Shown: one piece after another, positions 23,240 through 30,629 of the stretch
How the letters are laid out: each line of letters begins with the position of its first letter
Position numbering within the stretch: the stretch's first letter is position 1
Assembly (NCBI GenBank): GCA_025997675.1
Contig: BNUX01000023.1
Location: forward strand, 1 to 37,277
DNA: 37,277 nt
Direction: 5' to 3'
DNA from: Spirochaetia bacterium
GTDB taxonomy: Bacteria; Spirochaetota; Spirochaetia; Treponematales; Breznakiellaceae
The notes under the pieces: generated by a model
What the model saw: the letters and a program-made list of their open reading frames with translations, nothing else
The model's database searches: none
Told to the model about the DNA's origin: nothing
Position numbers and translations under genes: made by a program

Positions 23240-23653
23240 CTATCCAGGCAATGCAAGGAACTGTTCAGGGGTCACCGCTTGTACCGGGGAGGCGCTAAAG
23301 TCGTCAATGTTTCTGGTAATGATATAGCCGGCTTGTTCTCGTATTGCGGTAGCGCAGATCACGGCGTCTTCAAAATCAGGAAAGCCAAGACCAATTGCGG
23401 TACGGATATCATCTGCTTTTGTATCAACAGGAATAATTACTTTCAGCAGATTAACAATCGAATTGAGCGCTTGTTCCGAATCTGAACAACTCTTTCTGTT
23501 TATATAGTAAATATCGGTAATTGAACCGGCGCCGACTATAGCGTCCACCACCTTTTTTGCCGCCAATAGAAATACTTCATAGGAATCATGGTAATGGGGT
23601 TCCCGCTTTTCAACAATATCGAGAATTATATTGGTATCCAACAATACCTTCAT
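23240..23653 (-). CDS. vapC: PIN-domain ribonuclease toxin (VapC type)
   Basis: The protein has 137 residues with the PIN signatures in order: MKVLLDTNIILDI (first Asp), GAGSITDIYY in the middle, FPDFEDAVICATA (the paired acidic residues) and IITRNIDDF near the end. PIN toxins cleave RNA, commonly tRNA or rRNA, when not held by antitoxin. The start overlaps the antitoxin stop by 4 nt (ATGA). All catalytic acidic positions look intact, unlike the two toxin remnants near 504-640 and 1560-1664. It lies directly upstream, on the same strand, of the lipoprotein paralogues, separated by paralogue 2's own promoter. The RNA target cannot be told. Confidence 0.85.
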   Translation of the reverse strand: MKVLLDTNIILDIVEKREPHYHDSYEVFLLAAKKVVDAIVGAGSITDIYYINRKSCSDSEQALNSIVNLLKVIIPVDTKADDIRTAIGLGFPDFEDAVICATAIREQAGYIITRNIDDFSASPVQAVTPEQFLALPG

Positions 23654-23901
23654 TGTCTGGACAACCTTTCATCTCTTATTTCTTCAAGGGTCATCGGATT
23701 GTTGGCCGCAATCCCTACTAAGTGATTAAGGGCGGCAATCCGTTCTTCCACGCTGGGGCTGGGTAGGGGCTCCTTCGCCACCGCCTGAGTAAAGGTAAGA
23801 ATAACCGGACCCGCCGGGACTTCCCGTGGTACATCAATGGTCAGCCGGAGCTTCTCACCCTCCGGATGGGCCGGTATATCGATGGTTTGTTGTATAGGCA
23901 T
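23650..23901 (-). CDS. vapB: VapB-type antitoxin
   Basis: The protein has 83 residues. MPIQQTIDIPAHPEGEKLRLTIDVPREVPAGPVILTFT is a beta-rich, Pro-punctuated N-terminus shared with the antitoxin-like gene at 1651. The tail (PSVEERIAALNHLVGIAANNPMTLEEIRDERLSRQ) is helical and probably wraps the toxin. I start at ATG 23901, preceded by GAGGAGG. An upstream ATG at 23928 sits 3 nt after the promoter -10 and would not be in the transcript. It pairs with the intact PIN toxin it overlaps by 4 nt. By analogy with such modules the complex represses its own promoter. Confidence 0.8.
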   Translation of the reverse strand: MPIQQTIDIPAHPEGEKLRLTIDVPREVPAGPVILTFTQAVAKEPLPSPSVEERIAALNHLVGIAANNPMTLEEIRDERLSRQ

Positions 23902-23931
23902 AATAGCCTCCTCTTTGGCGCCGTTCATAAC

Positions 23932-23960
23932 AGCATACGCCGGTTCTTTCTATAATGCAA
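23932..23960 (-). promoter_or_regulatory. Promoter of the vapBC pair
   Basis: Minus strand: TTGCAT (23955-23960), 17-bp spacer, TATGCT (23932-23937). The stretch TTGCATTATAGAAAG closely matches the promoter at 21356 (TTGCATTGTAGAAAG). Confidence 0.6.
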
Positions 23961-24009
23961 GGTTCTTTCCCCGGACATCGGATAAACGCATAAAAAGCCA
24001 TCAAATCAT

Positions 24010-24038
24010 TTGCTTTTTTCCTAGCCCCAGGATATACT
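24010..24038 (+). promoter_or_regulatory. Promoter of the 24178 lipoprotein gene
   Basis: TTGCTT (24010-24015), 17-bp spacer, TATACT (24033-24038), predicting transcription from about 24045. Confidence 0.6.
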
Positions 24039-24177
24039 CTAATGTAGGTCTATCCCCGATATGCCGATGTAGTATAAAATAGAAGCAGGAGGGTTCCGTA
24101 TGTTGAAGGATACCAAATCCGGTGACGATTCGTATAGAGCTATTCATTATCTCAAAACATATTTAGGAGGTGTTACT

Positions 24178-24993
24178 ATGAACAAATCTCGTTTTTTCTC
24201 TATTGCGGCAGGGGTGGGTATCGCCCTGCTCCTGGGTTGTGCCCTGGCCGGGTGCGATTTCCTCAAGAACCCCGACTATGTGGACTCTATCCCCCTACCG
24301 CCGGAACTGCCCTATGCCACCCTCTCCCAGGAGGAGGATGGGGCCCATCAGTATAAGCTGGAGTGGAAGCGGGCGTCGGGAAGGTTACTCCAGGACGCGG
24401 AGTACAATGATAGTGCCCTCAACGAGGTGACGCAGGGTGCCCTCGATACATGGCGGGAGTATATCCGGGTCATTGACCCCCGGCCCTTCTATGATAAGAG
24501 TGGCACGGGGCTGGCGCCGGTGGAGGGTGCGCCCTTTGAGGTTTTTAACTCCGGCGGGAAACTGGACAACGGGAACCCCTCCGGCAATGGAAACATCGTT
24601 ATTCACCGGTACTGGCCTAAGGATGCGGCGGGGAACATGGTGACCCCTAATCGTATTGCCTGGCTGGGCGCCGTGACTGCACGGGCGGCGGCGTTTAAGA
24701 AGGCGGCGGGTGAGATAGAAGGGATGTTGGCGGCTATAGAGAAGTCTCCTCTATATACTAAGGGGTCCGAGCCTCTTCGGGCGCTCCATGAAGCTATGGC
24801 GAACGCTATCTCCCATAACCCCCCGGAGGGGCAATGTGTGCAGCGGACCATGTTTTCCGTGGTCGGCGGTGGAACGAAGGGCGTTGCCGTTCTCCCCGAT
24901 GGGGTGAGCGGGTTCTTGTATGAGTATTACCTGGGACATGTGCCGGACTCCAGCGGGTACGTAAATACTGCGCCCCTCGCGTTTCCGGAATAA
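24178..24993 (+). CDS. Lipoprotein of unknown function
   Basis: The protein has 271 residues with signal peptide MNKSRFFSIAAGVGIALLLGCALAGC; the LAGC lipobox is canonical. The mature part is mostly polar and helical (SPLYTKGSEPLRALHEAM, WREYIRVIDPRPFY) with no motif I recognise. ATG 24178 has an AGGAGG site and puts the lipobox at residue 26. However, an in-frame ATG at 24100 also has a perfect GCAGGAGGG site and would add 26 residues before the signal peptide, so two starts may be used. It is followed after 48 nt by a barrel protein gene, suggesting an inner-leaflet or outer-membrane lipoprotein partner for it. Confidence 0.7.
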   Translation: MNKSRFFSIAAGVGIALLLGCALAGCDFLKNPDYVDSIPLPPELPYATLSQEEDGAHQYKLEWKRASGRLLQDAEYNDSALNEVTQGALDTWREYIRVIDPRPFYDKSGTGLAPVEGAPFEVFNSGGKLDNGNPSGNGNIVIHRYWPKDAAGNMVTPNRIAWLGAVTARAAAFKKAAGEIEGMLAAIEKSPLYTKGSEPLRALHEAMANAISHNPPEGQCVQRTMFSVVGGGTKGVAVLPDGVSGFLYEYYLGHVPDSSGYVNTAPLAFPE

Positions 24994-25041
24994 CCCATAA
25001 CGGAGCGATAGGGAAACGGCTGCGGGAAGGAGCGTGAAGAG

Positions 25042-26184
25042 ATGAAGCATAAGGTGTGGTTGATTTTCTTCGTATCGGCAGGAGTATTGTTGCGCGCGCC
25101 CCTGTTTGCGCAGTCTGAGGAAGAAACGATAAATGCCAGCAGGATAGCGAATGTGAAGGTCTGGGTAGACCCGGTCTCAGGCGGTACGGCGGCGGAGCGG
25201 GAGTACTTTGACTTTAACATGCCGGAGGAAGTAAGAGGCTCCGGGTACCAACTGGCCGATTCAAGGGCGAGCTCGGACTTTTATATCCTCTTTAATCTGG
25301 AACATGATGAGGAATACGGTGACGAGGTGATTACCGCAGAGCTCTATGCCACCGCGACCGATTCCCTGATTATTAGCAATTCCATGGCCTACACGGCGGT
25401 GGATGATATGGCCGACTGGAACCTGACGGTTATCTACCAGCTCATGGCAAACGCGCCGCTGCATAAATACATCACCACCTTAGAGCGGGAGGTAGAGATC
25501 CCTCCCCCGGTGCGGGTGCTGGGGTTTCCCGAATACCGTCTGTATGTGGGGTTCCGGGGAGGCTATTCGGTCCGGCGATACCTGCTCATAGGGGATAAGG
25601 CCCTGCGTATCGAAAAAGGCCTTAGCCCTCCGGGGCACAGTTTTGAGGCGGGCATTCAGGTGTCCTTCCAGATACTGCGGTTCCTGGCTGTTCAGGGGGA
25701 ACTCCTGTTCACCGGTGATGCCGTGCCCTTCAGTTACTATGATAGCAATGAGTTGGATTTGGTCAAAACTGCGGATACCTACGAGTCCTATTCGATGATG
25801 ATTCCCCTGACGTTTAAGGGGACTTTCCACCTGTATGACCGGTTGGTGCTGAACCCCTTTGCCGGGATGTACTTTGTGATGCCCCTGGGCAGGATTACCG
25901 GAGTGGATAGAGAGGGGACCCCCATTGAAAGTGACTTTACCTACAACCCGCCCCTTGGGTTGACGGCGGGCCTTGAAATAGGGGCGGTCCTGGGGAAGGA
26001 GCGGAACCGGGGGACGATATTTATGGACATCCGGTACTCCGCCGATTTAGGGGAGTTGAAGCGGCCGGACACCTTATACCAAAGGGCGGCTATGGTGTCC
26101 ATAACGGCGGGGTACCGGTTCGGGCTTTTCAAGCGGAACCGCCAGGCGCGGATCAAAGAGGACCTGCCGCAAGATTTCGACTAG
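25042..26184 (+). CDS. Exported protein with C-terminal outer-membrane beta-barrel
   Basis: The protein has 380 residues. Signal peptide (to QS, about residue 25) is followed by a periplasmic alpha/beta part (about 30-165; VKVWVDPV, FYILFNLEHDEEYGDEVITAELYA). From about 170 there is a run of alternating strands with aromatic residues (YRLYVGFRGGYSV, FEAGIQVSFQILRFLAVQGELLF, LVLNPFAGMYFVMPLG, MVSITAGYRFGLF) typical of an eight-stranded outer-membrane barrel. A charged tail follows. It resembles porin-like or outer-membrane-protein-beta-barrel domain proteins; the ligand is unknown. It probably shares a transcript with the lipoprotein gene before it and ends at the bidirectional terminator at 26204. 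Confidence 0.75.
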   Translation: MKHKVWLIFFVSAGVLLRAPLFAQSEEETINASRIANVKVWVDPVSGGTAAEREYFDFNMPEEVRGSGYQLADSRASSDFYILFNLEHDEEYGDEVITAELYATATDSLIISNSMAYTAVDDMADWNLTVIYQLMANAPLHKYITTLEREVEIPPPVRVLGFPEYRLYVGFRGGYSVRRYLLIGDKALRIEKGLSPPGHSFEAGIQVSFQILRFLAVQGELLFTGDAVPFSYYDSNELDLVKTADTYESYSMMIPLTFKGTFHLYDRLVLNPFAGMYFVMPLGRITGVDREGTPIESDFTYNPPLGLTAGLEIGAVLGKERNRGTIFMDIRYSADLGELKRPDTLYQRAAMVSITAGYRFGLFKRNRQARIKEDLPQDFD

Positions 26185-26203
26185 AGGGCGGTGGGGACAA
26201 GCG

Positions 26204-26240
26204 AAAGCCCGGAGGTGCAGGAATGCGCCTCCGGGCTTTT
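26204..26240. terminator. Bidirectional rho-independent terminator
   Basis: AAAGCCCGGAGG, a 13-nt loop, CCTCCGGGCTTT: a perfect 12-bp stem with A and T tracts on its two sides, between the convergent barrel gene and nifJ. Confidence 0.85.
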
Positions 26241-26252
26241 CACGTTTTTACC

Positions 26253-29200
26253 CTAGAAGGGCCTATCCGCCAGGTACTTATATTCCTTCCATACCCGTTC
26301 CGCCTGGGCCTTCGCCTTCGCCAAGAGGGCGTCGGCGCGGTCCGGGGACGCGGCCTTGAGGCTCTTGAACCGCACTTCCTTGTACATAAAGTCCTCCAGG
26401 CTAGTACTCGCTTCCTTGGAATCAAGCTGGAAGGGGTTCTTGCCCTCCGCTTTAAGCCGGGGGTCGTAGCGGTACAGGGGCCAGAGGCCGGAGGTAACCG
26501 CCGCTTTCTGCTGTTCCAGGCCCTTACTCATGTCGATGCCGTGGTTGATGCAGTGGGAGTAGGCGAGGATGAGGGAGGCGCCGGGGTAGGATTCCGCTTC
26601 ACGGAAGGCCTTGATGGTCTGGGCGATGTTGGCCCCCAGGGAGATACGGGCCACGTATACATAGCCGTAGCTCATGGCCATAGCGCCCAGGTCCTTCTTC
26701 GTAATGTCTTTGCCGGCGGCGGCGAACTTGGCGATAGCCCCAACCGGGGTTGCCTTGGACATCTGACCGCCGGTGTTGGAGTACACCTCGGTGTCCATAC
26801 ACAGGACGTTGATGTTCCGGTTGCTGGCCAGCACATGGTCCAGGCCGCCGTAGCCGATGTCGTAGCCCCAGCCGTCACCGCCCAGTATCCACACCGAGCG
26901 CTTCACAAAGTGATCCCCCAGGGAGGCAAGCTGCTTCGCAAGGGGCTTGGCGTCGCTTTTCAGGGCGTCCTTCAACTGGTCCACCAGTTTGCGCTGGTCC
27001 TCAATCTCCGCGTCCGTACTTTGGGGGTTGGCCAGGATTTTGTCGAGGAGCCCCGTTGCAATGCCCTCACCCTTGGCCTCCGCCGCCACTTCCCGGGCAA
27101 ACTCGGCGAGCTTGTCGCTGGTGAGCCGCATGCCCAGGCCGAACTCGGCGGCGTCCTCAAAGAGGCTGTTTGACCAGGCGGGACCCCGGCCGTCGCTCCG
27201 TTGGGCGTAGGGGGTGGTGGGGAGGTTCCCGCCGTAGATGGAGGAGCAGCCCGTGGCGTTGGCGATAACCGCCCGGTCGCCGTAGAGCTGGGAGAGGAGC
27301 TTGACGTAGGGGGTCTCGCCGCAGCCGCCACATGCGCCGGAGAACTCGAAGAGGGGGCGCTTGTAGGCCAGGCCCTTGACGGCGCCCAGGTTCAGTTCCT
27401 CCGTGGGAACTTCCGGCAGCGTAAGGAAATAGTTCCAGGCGGCGGCTTGTTCGGCGTGGTATTCCGGGTTGTCCGCATAGCTGACCCAGCTTAGGGCCTT
27501 CCTGTTGGGGTCGTCCTTGGATTTGCCGGGGCAGGCGTTGATGCAGACCCCGCATTCCATGCAGTCCTCGGCGGAGATGACGAGGGTCGTCTTCCTGCCC
27601 TCCACCGGCTTGGGTTTAATAGCCGCCGTCTTGAAGCCCTTGGGGGCCTTGCCGACTTCCGCATCGCTCAGGTTCTTCATGCGGATACAGGCGTGGGAGC
27701 AGACCGCAGAGCAGGTGCCGCACTGGACACAGAGTTCCGGGTCCCAACCGGGTACCCGCTCGGCGATGGCCCGCTTCTCGTACTGGGTGGTGGCGGTGGG
27801 GAAGGTCCCGTCCGCGGGAATCTTGCTCACCGGGAGCTTGTCCCCCTCCTGGACGGAAACCGCGCCCAGCACATCCCGTATCCAGGCGTCCTTGGCGGTG
27901 GCGAAGGGCTGCTTCATGTGGTGCTTGCTGTCCGCTGCGCCGTGTTTCACTTCCTCCACCGCGTTAAGGGAGGCGTCCACCGTGGCGTAGTTCTTCTGGA
28001 CCACGTCCGACCCCTTCTTGCCATAGCTCTTTTCGATAAACTTCTTCATATACTTGACCGCGTCGGCCTCGGGGAGTACCCCGGACAGCTTAAAGTAAGC
28101 GGCCTGCATCACCGTGTTGATACGGTTCCCCATGCCGGTTTTCCGGGCAATCTCTGCGGCGTTTATCACGTAGAACTTGACCTTCTTTTCGATGATACGC
28201 TTCTGAGCTTCCACGGGGATTTCCGCCCACACTTCGGCGGCGCCGTAGGGGCTGTTGAGGAGGAAGACGCCCCCTTCCCTGATGTTCGCCAGGAAGTCGA
28301 AGGTCTCCATGTAGGAGAACTTGTGGCAGGCCAGGAAGTCCGCCTTGGTGATCAGGTAGGGGCGGCGTATGGAGCCCTTGCCGAAGCGCAGGTGGGATAC
28401 GGTGAAGCCCCCGCTTTTCTTGGAGTCGTAGGCGAAGTAGGCCTGGGCGGAGAGTTCCGGCTTGGCGTCCCCGATGATCTTGATGGAGTTCTTGTTGGCC
28501 CCCACGGTACCGTCGGAGCCGAGGCCGTAGAACATGGCTTCGTTCATACCCTCTTCGGCCAGGATGAAGTGCTCGTCGTAGGGGAGGCTCCGGCCCAGCA
28601 CATCATCGTTGATGCCCACGATAAACTTAGAGGTCTTCTTCCCGCTCAGGTTATCAAAGACCCCCTTAACCATAGCCGGGGTGAATTCCTTGGACCCCAA
28701 GCCGTAGCGCCCGCCCAGTACCAGGGGGTAATCCTTGAAGGGCGCCTTGCCCTCGGCCTGGACTTCCCCGATGGCGGTACGCACATCCTCATAGAGGGGC
28801 TCCCCTAATGAGCCGGGTTCCTTGGTCCGGTCCAGCACGGCGATAGCCTTGACCGTGGCGGGCAGGGCCTTTACAAAGGCCGCAGCGTCGAAGGGCCGGT
28901 AGAGCCGCACCTTGAGCACCCCCACCTTCTCACCCTTCTTGTTCAAATACTCCACCGTCTCTTCGCAGGTCTCCGCGCCGCTGCCCATGATGATGATCAC
29001 CCGTTCCGCATCTGCGGCTCCGAAGTAGTCATAGATATGATACTGCCGCCCGGTAATCCCGGCGTACTTGTCCATCTCGGCCTGTACTATAGAAGGAACT
29101 TTAACATAATACTGGTTGACCCCCTCCCGGCCCTGGAAATAGGTGTCCGGGTTCTGGGCGGTACCCCGAATTTGAGGCTTCTCCGGGGTCAGGCCCCGGA

Positions 29201-29816
29201 GGCGGTGCGAGCGGACCAGGTCGTCGTCGATCATCTGCTTCAGGGTGTCGAAGCCGACCTCCTCAACCTTTTGGAGTTCGTGGCTGGTGCGGAACCCGTC
29301 AAAGAAGTGGAGGAAGGGGATCCGGGAGCGGAGGGTTGCGGCGTGGGCAATAACCGCCAGGTCCGCCACTTCCTGGACGCTGTTGGAGCTGAGCATGGCC
29401 CAGCCGGTCTGGCGGCAGGCCATCACGTCCTGGTGGTCCCCGAAAATCGACAGGGAACTGGTGGCCAGCGCCCGTGCGGCGATATGGAACACCGTGGAGG
29501 TCAGCTCCCCGGCGATCTTGTACATGTTGGGGATCATGAGGAGGAGCCCCTGGGAGGCGGTAAAGGTGGAGGACAGTGCCCCGGTGGTCAAGGCCCCGTG
29601 GACCGCCCCGGCCGCGCCGGCCTCACTCTGCATTTCCACCACCTGGGGGATGGTGCCCCAAAGATTCTTCTTGCCCTGGGCGGAGAGCTCATCGGCAACC
29701 TCACCCATAGGGCTGGAGGGGGTAATCGGATAAATCGCAATTACTTCGCTTAACGCGTGGGCCACCTGACCCGCCGCAGTGTTTCCGTCAATCATAACCA
29801 TGTGTTTGTCTGACAT
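26253..29816 (-). CDS. nifJ: Pyruvate:ferredoxin (flavodoxin) oxidoreductase, single chain
   Basis: The protein has 1187 residues, normal for the single-chain enzyme that oxidises pyruvate to acetyl-CoA and CO2 while reducing ferredoxin, the core of fermentative metabolism here. Visible domains: N-terminal pyrimidine-binding part with AIYPITPSSPMGEVAD, a CoA-domain region, the gamma domain (SGGFTVSHLRFG), and the 4Fe-4S motifs CVQCGTCSAVC (about 695) and CMECGVCINAC (about 750). The C-terminal thiamine-diphosphate domain follows, with ATGCSSIYGG and GDGWGYDIGYGGLDH (about 977 onwards). I start at ATG 29816 (MSDKHMVMIDGNTA); the frame stays open 123 codons further upstream but through the neighbouring lipoprotein gene and has no homology. 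Cytoplasmic. It is monocistronic between two terminator-like hairpins. Confidence 0.97.
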   Translation of the reverse strand: MSDKHMVMIDGNTAAGQVAHALSEVIAIYPITPSSPMGEVADELSAQGKKNLWGTIPQVVEMQSEAGAAGAVHGALTTGALSSTFTASQGLLLMIPNMYKIAGELTSTVFHIAARALATSSLSIFGDHQDVMACRQTGWAMLSSNSVQEVADLAVIAHAATLRSRIPFLHFFDGFRTSHELQKVEEVGFDTLKQMIDDDLVRSHRLRGLTPEKPQIRGTAQNPDTYFQGREGVNQYYVKVPSIVQAEMDKYAGITGRQYHIYDYFGAADAERVIIIMGSGAETCEETVEYLNKKGEKVGVLKVRLYRPFDAAAFVKALPATVKAIAVLDRTKEPGSLGEPLYEDVRTAIGEVQAEGKAPFKDYPLVLGGRYGLGSKEFTPAMVKGVFDNLSGKKTSKFIVGINDDVLGRSLPYDEHFILAEEGMNEAMFYGLGSDGTVGANKNSIKIIGDAKPELSAQAYFAYDSKKSGGFTVSHLRFGKGSIRRPYLITKADFLACHKFSYMETFDFLANIREGGVFLLNSPYGAAEVWAEIPVEAQKRIIEKKVKFYVINAAEIARKTGMGNRINTVMQAAYFKLSGVLPEADAVKYMKKFIEKSYGKKGSDVVQKNYATVDASLNAVEEVKHGAADSKHHMKQPFATAKDAWIRDVLGAVSVQEGDKLPVSKIPADGTFPTATTQYEKRAIAERVPGWDPELCVQCGTCSAVCSHACIRMKNLSDAEVGKAPKGFKTAAIKPKPVEGRKTTLVISAEDCMECGVCINACPGKSKDDPNRKALSWVSYADNPEYHAEQAAAWNYFLTLPEVPTEELNLGAVKGLAYKRPLFEFSGACGGCGETPYVKLLSQLYGDRAVIANATGCSSIYGGNLPTTPYAQRSDGRGPAWSNSLFEDAAEFGLGMRLTSDKLAEFAREVAAEAKGEGIATGLLDKILANPQSTDAEIEDQRKLVDQLKDALKSDAKPLAKQLASLGDHFVKRSVWILGGDGWGYDIGYGGLDHVLASNRNINVLCMDTEVYSNTGGQMSKATPVGAIAKFAAAGKDITKKDLGAMAMSYGYVYVARISLGANIAQTIKAFREAESYPGASLILAYSHCINHGIDMSKGLEQQKAAVTSGLWPLYRYDPRLKAEGKNPFQLDSKEASTSLEDFMYKEVRFKSLKAASPDRADALLAKAKAQAERVWKEYKYLADRPF

Positions 29817-29894
29817 TGTTTTTCCTTCTTGAGTTTGTATACATTCATTGTAGTTTGGGGAAAGGAAACATTCAAGAGTGCGCGCAGGTACTGC

Positions 29895-29925
29895 ACGGGT
29901 CGTACCCAGCCGTGGTACGACCCGT
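29895..29925. terminator. Perfect 12-bp inverted repeat between lipoprotein gene and nifJ
   Basis: ACGGGTCGTACC (29895-29906) pairs with GGTACGACCCGT (29914-29925) around a 7-nt loop. It lies just after the 29935 gene stop, so it may end that transcript, but there is no T-run on either side. It could also be an operator or mRNA-stabilising hairpin ahead of nifJ. Confidence 0.5.
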
Positions 29926-29934
29926 ACGGTAGGT

Positions 29935-30519
29935 CTATTTCTTCCGTGAGGCCGCGATGCTGGTCTGGGTAAGCCTGTTGTCGATGCTCCCCAGAATGGC
30001 CCGTGCGGACTGGCTTTTTTCGATACTGCCCCGGAAATCGGCGCCGGAAAGCGCGGTTTGCGCCTGGTCCACCTGGCTCCGGGCGTTGTTAAAATCCCCG
30101 TTGATAGTGTTAAAGTCCACCCGGACGTTTCTGCTCCTGGCGGTATTGATGTTCTTTTGGGTTTCCTCCACCATAGTCCGCACACCGTTTAGAAGGTTCG
30201 TTGCCTCGTCCCGGGCCCTTTGAGCCCCGGTCTTACCGTCCGCTATTGCTTTTTCGGAGGCGGTTACCACTTCCTGGGCATAGGTCTTTGCGGAATCGTA
30301 CTTTTTGGCCGCCGCTTCGGTCCGCATAGTAGCCAGGGCGTCCCGGGCGCGGATAATTGAGGGGCTTCCGTAGGCTACGGCGTCGGGATCGTTTTCCGCC
30401 CTGGCCAGGGCCTCCGCCGCATTATCCATCTCCGTAGTGGGGGCCTTGGCACACCCGCTAAGAAACACCGCCAGGGCCAGCACGGCCATCAACATAAGGG
30501 GCATTCTGCTGCTATTCAA
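29935..30519 (-). CDS. Helical lipoprotein, DUF4398-like
   Basis: The protein has 194 residues. A signal peptide with LSGC lipobox (MPLMLMAVLALAVFLSGC region) is followed by an Ala/Glu/Lys-rich, all-helical mature domain (residues 30-190; AAEALARAENDPDAVAYGSPSIIRARDALATM, AQEVVTASEKAIADG). The pattern is like the DUF4398 and LysM-adjacent coiled lipoproteins of spirochaetes. The start is TTG 30519, with AGGAGG 6 nt upstream; the ATG at 30504 has no such site. It has its own promoter (30548-30576), overlapping the beginning of the divergent frame at 30564. It is likely in the periplasm or outer membrane; function unknown. Confidence 0.75.
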   Translation of the reverse strand: MNSSRMPLMLMAVLALAVFLSGCAKAPTTEMDNAAEALARAENDPDAVAYGSPSIIRARDALATMRTEAAAKKYDSAKTYAQEVVTASEKAIADGKTGAQRARDEATNLLNGVRTMVEETQKNINTARSRNVRVDFNTINGDFNNARSQVDQAQTALSGADFRGSIEKSQSARAILGSIDNRLTQTSIAASRKK

Positions 30520-30547
30520 TTGTATCCTCCTGAAAATCTATACATAC

Positions 30548-30576
30548 ATTCTAAATCATCCCCTTGGCTTATGCAA
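30548..30576 (-). promoter_or_regulatory. Promoter of the DUF4398-like lipoprotein gene
   Basis: Minus strand: TTGCAT (30571-30576), 17-bp spacer, TAGAAT (30548-30553), leaving a leader of about 20 nt that contains AGGAGG. Confidence 0.7.
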
Positions 30577-30629
30577 GTAATGATAAAGTCCTTAATATTA
30601 TCGGTAGAAGTTCGACAATAAAGTATACT

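Noticed and set aside
26223..27173. Long plus-strand frames inside nifJ (also 27693-28808 and 29037-29753)
   Set aside because: They mirror the nifJ codons, have no recognisable domain and no ribosome site.
29817..30185. N-terminal extension of nifJ to the first in-frame start
   Set aside because: The extra 123 codons overlap the lipoprotein gene out of frame and lack homology; MSDKHMVMIDGNTA is the family start.
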